Positions 1 to 11,866 are shown, numbered from the stretch's first letter. The stretch: 64,000 bases of DNA from Kalmusia sp. IMI 367209 (GCA_027946365.1 JAPEUQ010000004.1:1922001-1986000), one strand, 5' to 3'. The notes: generated by a model not told the origin, from the sequence alone. Numbers and translations: made by a program.

Positions 1-1426
1 CACAAGAGCAAAGCCCGCACCAAGCGCGATTCCGATTATGGCTCCGGTCGAAAGACGGCCTGATTTGTTTCGTTCACCAGTATATTGCGGTGAGATTATT
101 GGAATGATATTTTTGCCCTCGTCGAACACCCAGTTGCATGCAGAGATAGAGAAGTTTTGACGCTCCCAATCTACAATCAGATACGACTCCTGTAGAAAGG
201 TCCTCCCAAGAACGTATTGATTTTCTTTCGTAGCACGCCTGATGGGAAAATAGTTTGTCACGTTCGTCAGGCCTTTGTAAGGCGGGCTAGCTTGTAAGTC
301 GAATGCGCTGTACGGCAGCGTGATATTGACAGTTGCATTTGTTGAGTATTTCTGTCCCAAAAGGAAGGTGACAGAAGGATTCTCTGCGACAAGCCTATCG
401 TGGAGTTGATCATCAACAAGATAAAGGCCTGTGATGTTGTCGTACTGCAGGCCAAAAGCGTCCTCAAAAGCTTCGCATACTTCGACAGGTAGCCAGAGCT
501 CGGCTACGGTGGAATCAATGTACATGGAGAAGGCGTTGCGGTTGAGAAGGTTGATGTCTGACTTGGTGGAGCTGCTTGCTGTTATGTCGACGATGCCCAC
601 CACATGTCCCTCTCGTTGTCCGGCGCGAAAGTCCAGGTTAGATCGTTTTCTATGAAGCGCGAAGCATCATAGCCACCGAGGGTGAGGCTTCCCAGCACAG
701 GGGCCCCATCTAACAGAATTAGCATAAGCCCAGACCAAGAGGAATAGAGTACATACGATATTGAGCGCCCGCTGTGTACCCAAATGATAGGCTTGGTATA
801 TGTTTTTGATCGAAGAGAAATGACATGTAGCTCGGCGAGGGATCGGTGAAGTTGGTGAAGTTGGTCGGCTTTGGATTAACGCCAAAGTGACCGAGCCAGA
901 AGTCGCTTGTAATGACGGTGCCGACGGTCGTGTTCGCCAGCGTCGGGCCCTCTTCACCCGGCAGACCCAAGCCCACCGTGTCCCAGCCGTACTGCCCATT
1001 GCCTGTGAGCTCGAGATTCTTCTCGATCCACAATTGGTAGAATCCGTTGAAATCCCACGTAGAGGACGCGGACGTGTTGTATGTCCAACCGCGGCCCTCG
1101 TAGCAAGCTGAATCCTGCTTCTCCACAGTTGCATTGGAGGTCGGGTCGGTTTCGTTGCGGATACAGGCACGCTTGTTGACAACCCACGTCTGCTGACTGG
1201 CGGTCGAAACGAAGACGTGGACGGGCTGGTACGGCGTGCCGACGCGCAGACTGAAAGTGTTCCATTTGCCGTCAATTCCCTCCCAGTTCTGGTCGGGCGC
1301 GACAGACACCGGGGCGGGCAGGTTCTTGTTATCGGCGAGGCATGGCGTGAGCAGTGTCGCGGCGAGCAGGCAGAGCTGGGCGCATCGGGCGCGTCCGCGA
1401 TGTCGCTGGGGGACGAAAGCGACCAT
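1..1426 (-). CDS. Aspartic-peptidase-like secreted/membrane protein, catalytic sites degenerate, truncated by window edge, frame broken
   Basis: Exon 1 is 1426..757 and exon 2 runs from 709 off the left edge; the intron 710..756 has GTATGT/TTAG borders. I chose the Met at 1426 because it starts a signal peptide (MVAFVPQ..., hydrophobic CLLAATLL). The body has the layout of pepsin-like A1 proteins: GSLTLGGYDASRF after the intron, many N-glycosylation sites, and a glycine-rich hydrophobic membrane segment (STGAIIGIALGAG) at the window edge. The first catalytic motif, normally DTGS, reads VSTAS, and the second reads DSTV, so peptidase activity is doubtful. Inside exon 2 the reading frame changes near 598-612, between FAPDNERDM and VVGIVDI; read literally it stops there. 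The family call is good; function and intactness are uncertain. Confidence 0.72.
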
Positions 1427-2906
1427 GGTGTTGACTAAGCGCCGCGTGCTGGCGATACGGAAGCCACTCAGCCACGGCAGCAATGGCGAGCATCACCACC
1501 TCCACATCGCGCTGCCGCAGAGCTCGAGCGTGGAGGATGAGAAGACAGAGCAGGAGCAGCCAGCTCAGGCAACGAGAAGGGTCCGGCTGGTGTTGAGCCA
1601 GATTGCGACCGGGATGTCAAATGCCCAGCCGAGCCTCTAGCCAGCGGCCCAGGCGGATATTGCTAACGAAGTTTGTCCCTCTTGTCAGACGCTGGGACGA
1701 TCCACCCTCAGCCGCCTGGCGTAGCCGCGTATTCAATGTTGCACCCATTGCACACTACCACTTGCCGGCGTCAAGGGACCACTGTCAAAGGCTGCCCTCT
1801 GCTGTCTGCTCCCTTGGGGCAACTCGGACACCCCGCAGCAGAGACCAGGACGTGTGCTCTAGCTGCCCTCTGGCGGCGTCGCCCAGCGTCACTTTCATCC
1901 GGCACTTTTCCCGCCATATATGAGAGTATGTATCTAGGCGCGGCGTCGCCATGTTACCCATCCGCTGCATCCGCTTGATCCAGACGCCCTCATCACATGC
2001 TCTGCGAAGTTCTGCGCAGATAACAGCGGAGAGAGTCATCACTTGTGTTACTGAAGACCCCAAGTGCCATGATGGCGCCCCCACAGACTCCGGAGGTCAG
2101 CGACTAGAAGTGGTCGAAGAGCTGGGAACGCCGACCCTCGCACAGCGACTGACGGCAGAACCACGGCCTTCCTCGTTGGCAATTCTCTGTTTGGGTGCTA
2201 ATCCATGCAGGGCTGGATTCGGGCGACTCGACTCTACGGCCGCGAATCCACATTGCCGGTGTCAAGAGCGTGCTGAGCTGCAGCCCACCTGCAGTCCACA
2301 ACGTGGCGCGCTCGTTGCTATCCCTCAGTGTCTTTCCAGAAGCGTGACCGTCCTGGGCGCGCTCCGCTCGCCGCATGAACCGCAATTTAACACCCGCAAC
2401 ACCAATAACCCAACGGCCAAGTAAGGGGGAAAGGTGTGCGCGGCCGTTGCGGCGTCTGTGGGACTTGACGAGCACTGACTGCTACGGAGACTTGTGGCTG
2501 ATAACAAGGTCCAAGCAAGCTTTTGCCCCATCTTTTCTTGCATATGTATCGTAGTTAAAAACAAGCTTTACGCGATTGAGGCGTTTCAAAGGCGGGCTAG
2601 AATTGCGAAGTAGAAGAGAGAGCCAACCACATAGGGCAGATTGAATGACTACCCGTGACGGCGTGTCCCTTGCCGAGATGAAGCTTCAATCACCTGTACA
2701 ACGTCACAAGTTATGACAGCTGAGCTCCGATTGTGTGTTGTTGGCCAATCCTCGCCGATGCTGCGGGTCGATACGCGGCCTTAAGCTAGCCAGAATGAAT
2801 ACAGCCAACCCGCTCTCTAAAGTTCCCCTTTCGTCCCCGATTGCTTGGGATGCCTTTCGCTTTCATCACGCTCGTTATTGCTCCATAGGGTGCACGCTGT
2901 GGGGTA
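1427..2906. other. Intergenic region between divergent secreted-protein genes
   Basis: About 1.5 kb separates the start of the peptidase-like gene (minus strand) from the signal-peptide exon of the surface protein (plus strand). The open frames here lack family signals and plausible splice joins. It must contain both promoters; I see no clear TATA box or repeat. Confidence 0.5.
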
Positions 2907-5900
2907 ATGTTTGGGGTTCAGTGGCTGATCCTCTTGTGGATCGCGTCGCTTGCAACAGCTGCTTTCCGCTTCCGCGGCACTGGTAAGGATCGCACTCCCG
3001 CCTCGTATTCCTTCGTGCTAACAAAAGCCAAGCATCGTATTCGAACATAACGGAACGGGCCTCTATATCGTCTCCATTCCCTGCCGCTTCTTCCAGGTCG
3101 TCCAAACTCTCTACGACATCGCTAGTCTTGTCCAACAGCCCGCAGCATTCGTCTTCGGGGGGCTACATCTGTGCTTACATTAATCACGTCTGAAAGCACA
3201 CAACCTTCGTCTTCTGGAGCTCCTGTTCCTGGGTTGACCGTATCTACATCTTCATCAGCCAAGTCTAATATCACACAGCGGCCACCATATCACATACATG
3301 GTTCAAGTCTCATCTCTAGCGGATATGGACTTCCTAGACCAACCGGGCAGCAACCGCCATATTCTATCCACGGGTCTGGCACCATAACCAGTGGCTATGG
3401 ACCATCTAGGCCTACCGGACAGGTGAATACTCGACCTTCACAGTCTGTCAACAGCACCAGAAGCAACAGTACTTCGGCAGTCCGGAGCGTTTCATGTATC
3501 GTCAATGTGCCGAGCGCCAGCCTGGAGTGGTGGTATGCCGCGACCTACTGGTCTGCAGTCGGCACATTTACGAACTACGCTCCGAACTGGACCAATTACC
3601 TGGGCGAATACCTGACGATGGTGCCGAACACTAAAAGTGGCCCATTTGACGTTGCTAGTGCAATAACAAGTGACACCGCCTGGTCCGAGGTTGTTACTTA
3701 CGATGCCGAGCACGATACGACCTGGACGGACTATGTCGCATACACGGTTACCCCTGTAGCTGCGACCACATCCATCGTTGAGCGTGACTTTCTTCCTATC
3801 TTGCCTTCTGGTAACGTGTTTCCAGTGTCAGATCTCTTCACGTACATGCATGCGACCAGTGCTGAAGCGATTGTTCCTATTGCAACTGCTGCAAATACTA
3901 CGTCTTTCATGTAAGCCATACCTTTGTTCGGTCTCATTTACAATTTTCAATCGATCTTGTAATGGATATAATATTAGAGCTAACATGCGCAGGACTTCTG
4001 CCACTCCGTTCCTATACTTCACAGCCTATGAAGTAGAAGTGAAGACGAACGGGACTATCGTTACTGAAACTATTGACCTAGCCCAAGCAACTGCAATAGA
4101 ATACCCCATCAAAGGAATAGAAAGCTCCGAATCAGCTTCTGGTACCTTACCTGCAGACTTCCCTCCAGCAGATTCCGCAGTCTGCATGCAGCCCTGGAAT
4201 CGTCCAAGGGTCAGTCACAGTCTTAGTAGTGGTCGATCTGCTCTACGTCTACCTGCCGCATGTAAACCCATTCATTATCCATATCGAGTCTACCGTTTTG
4301 GGATGGGAAGATGATCCAGTCGTCGTAGCCCAGGATACCTCCCAAGGCCAGCCTTTCGTAATGACGCTGGATTGGGGTCCTGAAACGACGCAAACCGGAG
4401 GGCATAAGGCATCTGTTCCAGCCAAAAATCATGCACCGCAGAGCACGGCGCTTGCTCCAGCGCCCATGTCCACCCCTGCGGCTGGAGGGAGCACGCCACC
4501 AGGGAAGATTTTACCTGGTGGAAATCAACCTGGGGGGAGTCAAAATGGTGGAAGTTCGTCAAGAGAGGGTCAGTCCAGTGGAAACCAACCAGCGCAGTCT
4601 CCCAGAGAGACCGTTGGAACTATCGGGACAAATCCAGTCATTGTTGGCCCTTCTTCCCTTGTCATCGTCGGTTCACAAACACTACAGCCAGGTGCACCTG
4701 CTGTCACTATCGGCGGAAGTTCAATATCAGTTGCTCCTTCTGCAACCGCAATCATTGTCAACGGCCAGACTTCCACTCTTCCAATTGTGGCCAACCCCGC
4801 TTCGCTGTCACAGACCGTTGGATCTCTAGATGGCAAACCTGTGGTGATCGGACCGTCTTCTGTTGTGGTCGTCGGAACTCAAACTCTACAGCCTGGTGGT
4901 AGCCCCGCTTTAGTCGGTGCGAACCCCGTGTCACTTGCAAAGTCAGGAGATGCAATCATCGTGGGAAGCAAAACGACTTTCTTGCCGCATGTAATCTTTC
5001 CTATAGGACCGGCCCAAGCTATAGCTCCTCCGCCTATCCTAACTATCGGTTCATCTGTGCTCACCGCCAATGCCGCCACCCAGTTCTTCATCGCGCCCGG
5101 ACAGACACTCACACCTGGCGGTACGGCTACTATAGGTGGGCAATTAGTGAGCCTGGGCCCATCCGCTGCTTTCATTGTCGTCGCCGGATCGACTCAAATA
5201 CTACCTACTTCGCCTCCTTCAAGGGCAATATCCCTGCCGGAGATTGTTGTCGGTGGCTCTACCATAGTTGCGCTTCCAGGCAACAATGATATGGATCAGG
5301 GCGGTCCTGCGAACGATGATTCTGGTCCCACTTTCGTTATATCGGGCGAAACACTCTCACCAGGTCATCAGATCACTGTTGATGGCACTACGATCTCTCT
5401 ATCACCTTCAGGCTCCAATATAGTCATCAATGGGGTCACTTCAACAATCGCAAATGCTGCCGCCGCCCGTGTAACACCTCCACCCCTCACCATCGGCGGC
5501 GCTGTCTTCCCTCCTCTATCAGGGTCAGGAATATCATATAGTATCGATGGACAACTTCTAACAGCTGCTGGAGTCATCACAGTAGATGGAACAACGATAT
5601 CCCTTGCACCTGGTGCCACTGCTCTTATCGTAAACGGAGCTACCACAAATCTACAACCACAGACCAGATCCATGGTCACGAACCCGCCCATTCTCACTAT
5701 CGGTACACATACATACACGGCGATTCCCGATGGCGGAACCACTTTTGTTATCGACGGACAGACATTGACGGTAGGCGGCACGATTGTCGTCAACGGCACA
5801 ACCGTCAGTCTCGCTCCTGGAGCTACGGGGCTGATCTACGGAAGTGCCGGTCACAGCACGACCTCGGCGCTGTTCCCCGCCACAACGATCGGCAACCCGT

Positions 5901-6067
5901 CGCTCACCGGCTCGACTTCTCCATCAGCGAGCGCGGGAGCTACCGGTCAGAATGGCGATGCCGCTCCTACTACCAGCGCTCGGGGTGCTGCTCATTCGGT
6001 GCGACCACCGAGCCTGGATCGGATATTGTTTTCGCTGGGCTTTCTTGGTAGCCTGGTAATACTGTAA
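2907..6067 (+). CDS. Large Ser/Thr/Gly-rich GPI-anchored surface protein with six degenerate repeat modules; two apparent frameshifts
   Basis: Exons 2907..2982, 3033..3910 and 3993..6067; both introns have good borders and GCTAAC branch sites. Exon 1 encodes a signal peptide (MFGVQWLILLWIASLATA). Exon 2 is Ser/Thr-rich with a 24-residue tandem repeat. Exon 3 carries a conserved-looking block (QSACSPG, SVTVLVVVDLLYVYL, HIESTVLGWEDDPVVV), a Gly/Ser linker, then six degenerate modules of about 55-70 residues (pattern LTIGG..., GQTL, GTTISLAPGATALIVNG). The C-terminus (DRILFSLGFLGSLVIL) looks like a GPI-attachment tail. The frame changes at a G6 run (3157-3162) and again near 4120-4135. Removing one base at each gives a total divisible by three, about 1008 aa. 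Probable cell-wall or adhesion role, inferred from architecture only. Confidence 0.7.
3276..3419 (+). repeat. Tandem duplication of a 24-codon unit in the surface-protein gene
   Basis: Two adjacent 72-nt units, 3276..3347 and 3348..3419, encode variants of the pattern Q-x-P-P-Y-x-I-H-G-S ... SGYG-x-x-RPTG. The nucleotide sequences have diverged while the peptide pattern is kept, so the duplication is old and constrained at the protein level. Confidence 0.85.
4622..5860 (+). repeat. Six degenerate protein modules in the surface-protein gene
   Basis: Each module starts with a short ...P(P/V)(I/L)(T/V)IG segment, continues through G(Q/E)TL or GSQTL, and ends with (V/I)SL(A/S)PS/G...A-(I/L)IVNG..T. 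Approximate nucleotide starts are 4622, 4814, 5029, 5230, 5482 and 5680. Divergence is high, so this is a domain array and not a recent tandem repeat. Confidence 0.75.
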
Positions 6068-7772
6068 AGTGGGCTCTCATGTCCCTCGCTTCGAGCGGGT
6101 GTTGTAAAAGTAATTCTTGATGTAATGATTTCAATGACATACGGATATACGGGAAAAGGCGGGACATCGTTCTTTGGTATATTGGAGTCAGGCTTGGGAT
6201 TGGCATGTGGCTGGACGTAATGACACGGAGTGGCGTATCGGATCACATATGCTTTTGGATATTGTAATATGAGCCTCGTTGGCCACTTGGAATTCGTTCG
6301 CTGAACTAGGCACATAGTTTATGTGATTGTAATATTTATTCTTCGTACTTCATTCCGTCGGGTTCCACGTGTTACTATTCTTGACGTAGATAAGGTGGAA
6401 AAGAAGCGTGGGTGAAGAATTGGAACCATAGCAGCTTCTCTAGTGATTTACTGTAGGCTACTTGAAGTGTGCATTTTTTGACTGTAAGGAGTGCTGCAGA
6501 CTTCCTAATCATTGAATCATATACCCGCCACTCAGCATGGCGATCGGTGATAAAGCGTAGCGAGATGGATTCCATGCTAGTCATCGGCAGCAGCTTGATA
6601 CGGTAGAGGCCTTGAAGCCATACGCGCAGAAGACAAGACGCTTCAGCTTGTTTATTTCGCTTGACCATTTACGTGTAGACGCATGCGGTCTTATTTCCAC
6701 AAGGGGCTACGTTTCTTGTCCTATGCAGCTCCAAGCTGCACGTTCACATTACAAGTACGAGCATGCTGTAGAGATTTGCAACCGGTCAATGGATGGATAT
6801 ACAGCGGTTGGGTTTAATTCTTGAGCACTATGAGTACGCTACTGCCTACGTTTGGACGATGTTGGGCTGGATGGAGCTATTGTTGGAAATGCTGCGCAGG
6901 AGAGATCCAAGATTCAATCTACATCTTGCTCGCTACAACCATTGCGCGCCACTTTAGTCTACGCACATCCAGGAACTGGGCACGTCGGTTGTTCTTCCCC
7001 GGATTTTCGACGGAGAATTAGTAGCCGTTCGGTTGCCACTTGCCGGAGGAATTGCGCAACGCCGACCACCAAGCAGAGAACCAGACGATACACGCCCCCC
7101 AGAACCCAAGCTTCGACCCAAGCTTCGCGTATTTACAAAAAAGATAGTTTTTTCCACCGCACATGCTTCTTTCGAGAAGCTATCTCACCCCTGCTAGACC
7201 CATTGATTAAGAGTGGACCTCTAAGTGGTGGAGCTAGTTCCCTCCGTCAGGCATACCAACGAACATCATGTTACACCGAGCAGCGATACAAAGCCAAGCC
7301 GCCATGCCGTATCCCTGCGAAACATGTCTTGCTTCTTCGAGTAATCGTTATTTATTCAGGGCGAAGCTAGACGTTTGAGCCAAGATGTTTGTATCTAGGA
7401 GCGCGATAAGTCTTGTCTGTGGGATCCCCCGCAAAGGCATTCGATCCCCGAGGGCGTCTTGGCTGTGGTCGAAACAAATATCGAGGTCAGGCGATTGAGG
7501 CCGTTTCCGCCAATGGGACAATTGAGGGATGAGCGTGTGGGCGGTAGGATGGATTTTTTCGTGGAGAAGACAGCTTGGCGATGGTAGTGGTCTAGGGAGA
7601 GAATAACGGCGATAAGATGACGATGGGATGGGAGGATGTGTATAAAGCATTGGAATGGTCCTCTGTGAGTTGGTTTCCTCACCGCGCTCAATCGACAAAT
7701 CTCCTGGGATTTGCCTCCTAGTCAATTGACGGACCTGTCTTTCAATACTTCCTCGCAGTCAGCGCAATCACG
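6068..7772. other. Intergenic region upstream of pectate lyase
   Basis: About 1.7 kb without a supportable gene. The open frames lack ordered composition, signal peptides and splice partners. A TATAAAG element at 7641, 132 bp upstream of the pectate lyase start, is the only plausible promoter element I see. Confidence 0.5.
7641..7647 (+). promoter_or_regulatory. Possible TATA element of the pectate lyase gene
   Basis: TATAAAG lies 132 bp upstream of the start codon at 7773. That is compatible with a core promoter and a 5' leader of roughly 100 nt. This is a motif match only. Confidence 0.35.
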
Positions 7773-8550
7773 ATGAAGACTGCTCAGCTCGCCGGCCTGT
7801 TGGCGCTCCTGCCTGCCACCCTGGCTTGCAACGCCTACACTGGAGGTCTGCCCGTGGCTACGTCCACCAAGACGAACAGCAAGGTCATCGAAGTCAAGGC
7901 CGGCCAGGTTTTCGACGGAGGATGGGCCAAGTACGACCGTGGTAGCGGTGCTTGCAACGAGCAGACTGAGGGTGGTACGTAGCCCGCCCCTATCTTCGCT
8001 CTCTTTTTTTTGACGGTCACGCGAACTTTTACTCACATTTGTAGGTGATGCCGACGCCGTCTTCCTGCTCCGCTCTGGCGCCACCCTCCGCAACGTCATC
8101 ATCGGCAAGAACCAAGCCGAAGGTGTCCACTGCGATGGGCCTTGTAATCTCGAATTTGTATGGTTTGAGGATGTCTGTGAGGACGCCATCACCATCAAGA
8201 ACGACAAGGCCGGCCAGCAGACCAACATCGTTGGTGGCGGCGCGTACCACGCCTCGGACAAGGTCGTCCAACACAACGGCTGCGGCACCGTCAACATCTT
8301 CAATTTCTACGTCGAAGACTACGGAAAGCTGTACAGGTCCTGCGGTAACTGCAGCAGTCAGTGCAAGCGTAACGTCTACATTGACGGCGTGGACGCCCGC
8401 AACGGTGGCGAGTTGGCTGGTATTAACAGCAACTATGGCGACACGGCGACGATCAAGAACGCGTGTTACACTACAGCGCACCCTTGCCAGATGTACACCG
8501 GATGTGCTGGCGGATGCGAGCCGGCCAAGGCTGGATACTGCAGTGGTTGA
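7773..8550 (+). CDS. Secreted pectate lyase, polysaccharide lyase family 3
   Basis: Exons 7773..7974 and 8045..8550 (intron 70 nt, GTACGT/TAG) give 235 aa. The start encodes a clear signal peptide ([18 protein letters not shown]). The mature protein has the PL3 pattern: repeated beta-helix strands, many cysteines ([40 protein letters not shown]), and the region HCDGPCNLE...[12 protein letters not shown]3 enzymes cleave de-esterified polygalacturonan by calcium-dependent beta-elimination outside the cell. The length is typical for the family and the frame is intact. In a fungus this points to plant cell-wall breakdown. It stands alone, with no neighbouring pectinase. Confidence 0.95.
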
Positions 8551-9351
8551 GCGGTGGACGAGGGGCAGGCGTGCGTGCGTGCGTCTTCTTCGATTCTGGA
8601 CGTTGTTGACATTATGGCTGTGGTTTGAGGCTTTAGTGTACATAGGTTGCTTATCTGTCTATATTACTCATTGATAGATCATCATTACGTCGCACTGGCC
8701 CATGCTGTAGTGAAGGTGTATTGTCCTTTGATTGTGGAATTGATGGACGGGGTGGGAGTGCGCACGTCTACGCGCGGGCAGAGATGCGGAAAGTGCGGAC
8801 GAGGTCAGATGATTGAGCAGCGGAAGCGTGTTCGTCACGTCGCGTGCACCGTGTCACGTTCCACGGCCGTCTCTTGGCGGCGATGTGACGAACCGTGGCG
8901 TAGGCGAAAGCAAATAATGGGCGGGAAGGTCTCCTGTCGGGGCCGCCTTCCTTGGGCCCACTTGTCACCATCCCTCACCGCCAACGCTGTTCGCTCTTTT
9001 CGCTCACTCTTCTTCACCATCCCAGACCTCTCCATCGTCCATCGTCCATCGTCCATCGTCTATCGTTCAGATCAAAGCTACAAAGCTCACTGGTTACGGC
9101 ATAGAGCCCCTTTCCCGCTTCCGGACCGAGCCTCCCCTAGCGCCCGCATCTTCGCTTGCCGGTCCCGCTACGCTCTTTGGAGGGAGCTTGTAACTTGATC
9201 ACTATTCTGCAAGAAATTGTGTCGTGGGAGGTTCAGCTTCTTCAAGCACGCCTGACCGCACCAGGGTTCGAAGGGCGACCCTGCGTTGAGTTTCAACGTT
9301 GCTTGTTTCTTCGCCATCTCTAGACACCGTGGGTCAGGTGTGCAGCACGGT
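8551..9351. other. Intergenic region with a short CATCGTC tandem repeat
   Basis: This holds the 3' flank of the pectate lyase and the promoter side of the next gene. Pyrimidine-rich tracts occur around 8990-9050, together with a heptanucleotide tandem repeat. No gene is supportable. Confidence 0.5.
9032..9066 (+). repeat. Heptanucleotide tandem repeat (CATCGTC), about five copies
   Basis: Four near-perfect copies of CATCGTC followed by one diverged copy (TATCGTT) lie about 290 bp upstream of the next start codon, inside a CT-rich promoter-like stretch. It is probably a simple microsatellite. Confidence 0.8.
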
Positions 9352-11866
9352 ATGCCGTCAGAACCACACTACAATGATCTTCGGGTCAGAGATGAAGAGA
9401 TGCATCTAATATGGGAGGTTCAGCGCATGGAGGATGATGTTGGAATTGTTCCGGAGGAACGCACCAGCAGACTGTGAGTCCGCCCCTGGTTGACTTTGAT
9501 GCCTCGCTGATGTACAGACAGGAGACGTGATGTGGAGCTCAAAGTGTATGTTGGCGATCGTGCTCTTGGACGATTTACTATCGATGGGAATGATGCCGTC
9601 ATCGAGTGTGCCAAGGTCGGGGCTAAGCTCCACAAAAACCTACTCTCTTACGATTGGAACAAGGAGGCAGATGCACAGGTACAAGATTACCTGAATGGGA
9701 ACGAACATCAAATCCTCATAAAAGATTCAGTGGCAGCGTCTACTGTACCAGCCGCCATTGACAAGCCACACGGCGTCAAGACCGCAGTTTTCGAGCTCAA
9801 TGAAGAGCTCTTGAGCAAAGATTCCGCCCTTGAGGCAACCATCCGCAAGGAGTATCCTTGGGCTTCAATACGAACATCAGCGCCTAGGGTGTCGGAACTC
9901 GAAGATCTGTTCCAAGATATAGCGACTTTCATGTCTGAGCACCCACCGAACGGAGTATTCGAGGTTCCTTCCGAACATCTACCCCATCTAGAATCGTGGA
10001 CTGCAGTTCCACTCCGGCGAAAATTTGACATTGCACATGCGCGCGCAATACAAGCCTGCCGCCTTGGAGAGACTCGGAATCCAAGCCAGCGCTGTGCAAG
10101 TTGCCAGAAGAATGATTATACCTGTAGGGTTTACCGGCGTACGATTCTAGAGCATGTGACACAGATGAAACTGATCAATCCTGGTAAAGCGTGCCAGAAC
10201 TGTCGGCTTCTGGGTATCGAATGCGACTTACCACCATATCACTTGCATTCCGCCTCTAACGTAGCCGAAAATAGTCCCGGAATTAACGGCGCTGCAAGAG
10301 AAGCCTCGTTCGATCTATTTAGCGAGACCACGGTTGCGACACCAGACTCACCTTTTGCTCGGCATATATTGGCTAGCCGGGTGGATAAGGAGGATCCCCG
10401 GGGTTTATCGAACGTACGAAGCGCATTGGTCCCCCCAAACAACATAAATGATGTTGTGCAACTCGGGAAACAGCTCGGGTTAGACTTGCAACGTGCTGAT
10501 GTGGTTTGGTTGATCTACAAAGAGTGGAGGGAAACGAAATATATTGACGCGTTTGTTAAAGGCAAATACAATTTGCAAAATTACTACATGCATCTGGTGG
10601 ACCTGTACATCATCGCCCATAAAACCCGAATCGAAGGCCTAGAATACGACATTCTGCTCCAATTTCAGGCCACCAATTTTCAGGAGGCTGAACAGATGCC
10701 GCACATAGATGAATCGGCGATCAAACCTTTTAAACATCTGCCGGTGCAATCGCCACTGTGTCGCTGGATCGTCATACTTTTCTCCTACCTATGGCATACC
10801 CAACAAGACATCAATTACGAGGCATTCCATCGAAGAAACCAAGATCTAGATCACAAAGCTTTAAACAAATTCCTCTTCGGGGTCTCACATGTACGAGATC
10901 CGCTCACTAAGGGTGGTGATGCGGCGGTGCGCAAACGATGGTGCGAGGTTCACAACCACGCTCCGGGCTCGAAAGAGGAGTCTCGTTGCCATGAATTGAG
11001 AAACCCCAAGGTATCGAACAACAGGACAAGAAGGCAAGGTGACTATTCGCGAAGCAGAAGCAACAAGCGAGAGCAGGAATATCTTTCGCCAGATCCGAAT
11101 TACAAGAAGATGAAGAGTAGTACAGGTTATCATCATGGTAGGTGATTGAGGCTTCGACTGCCCATCGTCCTGCAGTGCCCTCAGCATGTTTTGATTTCGA
11201 ATTTTATGGCTGCTTGCTGTCAGTCTAGTCACGCCACATACACATCGAAAAAGCGCTACATATCACATAGGGATAGAAACCTGAAAATTTCAACGACCTT
11301 GACCCAGATAATACGTCATTCTTGATGTCTCAATTCCTTGAATGGGGCTGGCAACGGAGGTTTTGTTGATCTTGTTTTGAACTCTCGCGAAGACGTTATG
11401 CTGATCTTTTAGACCCACCTTCCGAGTTAGATACACCAGCGAGGGGAGCACCAGAAACCATAGGAACAACCTCAGGCGAAACACTCGTTTCGAATGGAGT
11501 CACTATAAACCTAGAGTCTGGACACAAACAAACGCAAAACAACGCACGAGTCGGTATACATTGCACTGGTCCCGCAAAATCACCAGAGCCTAGCGTGGAG
11601 AGTTCGTCGCAGTCCGAGGACGAAGAAGACTCTGACAGTGAATCGGAGTAAGTCGATAATCCCAGTAGCTCGCGTACGAGAACTAATAAGAGGATAGGGT
11701 CGAGGTGAATATTGGACGCGCTTCACTGCGAATTGCTAAGCGCAAGCAGGAGATGAATACCCAGCGAGCTAATTTGGAGCGACGCAGCACTCTTCGAAGG
11801 AAATGTCAAGCGGGGGAATTTGTCAAGCAGCGTCCGAAGAAGAGTACTTTTGGGGAAAAGATGTAG
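9352..11866 (+). CDS. Unknown 713-aa protein with two zinc-cluster-like Cys half motifs
   Basis: Four exons, 9352..9473, 9522..11137, 11413..11647 and 11698..11866, total exactly 714 codons. Introns 1 and 3 (48 and 50 nt) are canonical; intron 2 (275 nt) is unusually long, and I joined it because the phase fits and the downstream exon has coding character (DPPSELDTP, acidic SSSQSEDEEDSDSE, then a basic tail). Around residues 231-240 there is C-x2-C-x5-C (CASCQKNDYTC) and around residues 264-275 C-x2-C-x6-C (CQNCRLLGIEC), resembling a Zn2Cys6 cluster split by about 24 residues. The middle is alpha-helical and the C-terminal part is rich in Arg, Lys and Ser. A nuclear or nucleic-acid role is plausible but unproven. 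I do not recognise the family. Confidence 0.7.

Noticed and set aside
4142..4208. Intron GTACCT...CCAAG to explain the frame change in the surface-protein gene
   Set aside because: It would remove the conserved-looking block LVPYLQTSLQQIPQSACSPG, and the CCAAG acceptor is poor; a one-base indel upstream keeps the block.
6852..7370. 172-codon plus-strand frame upstream of the pectate lyase
   Set aside because: Arg/Ser/Thr-rich random-looking composition without domain or splice signals.
9250..9290. GTTCGAA segment resembling a tRNA T-loop
   Set aside because: The flanking bases do not form a T-arm, and no acceptor, D or anticodon arm can be built. The same holds for other GTTCGA matches in the window.
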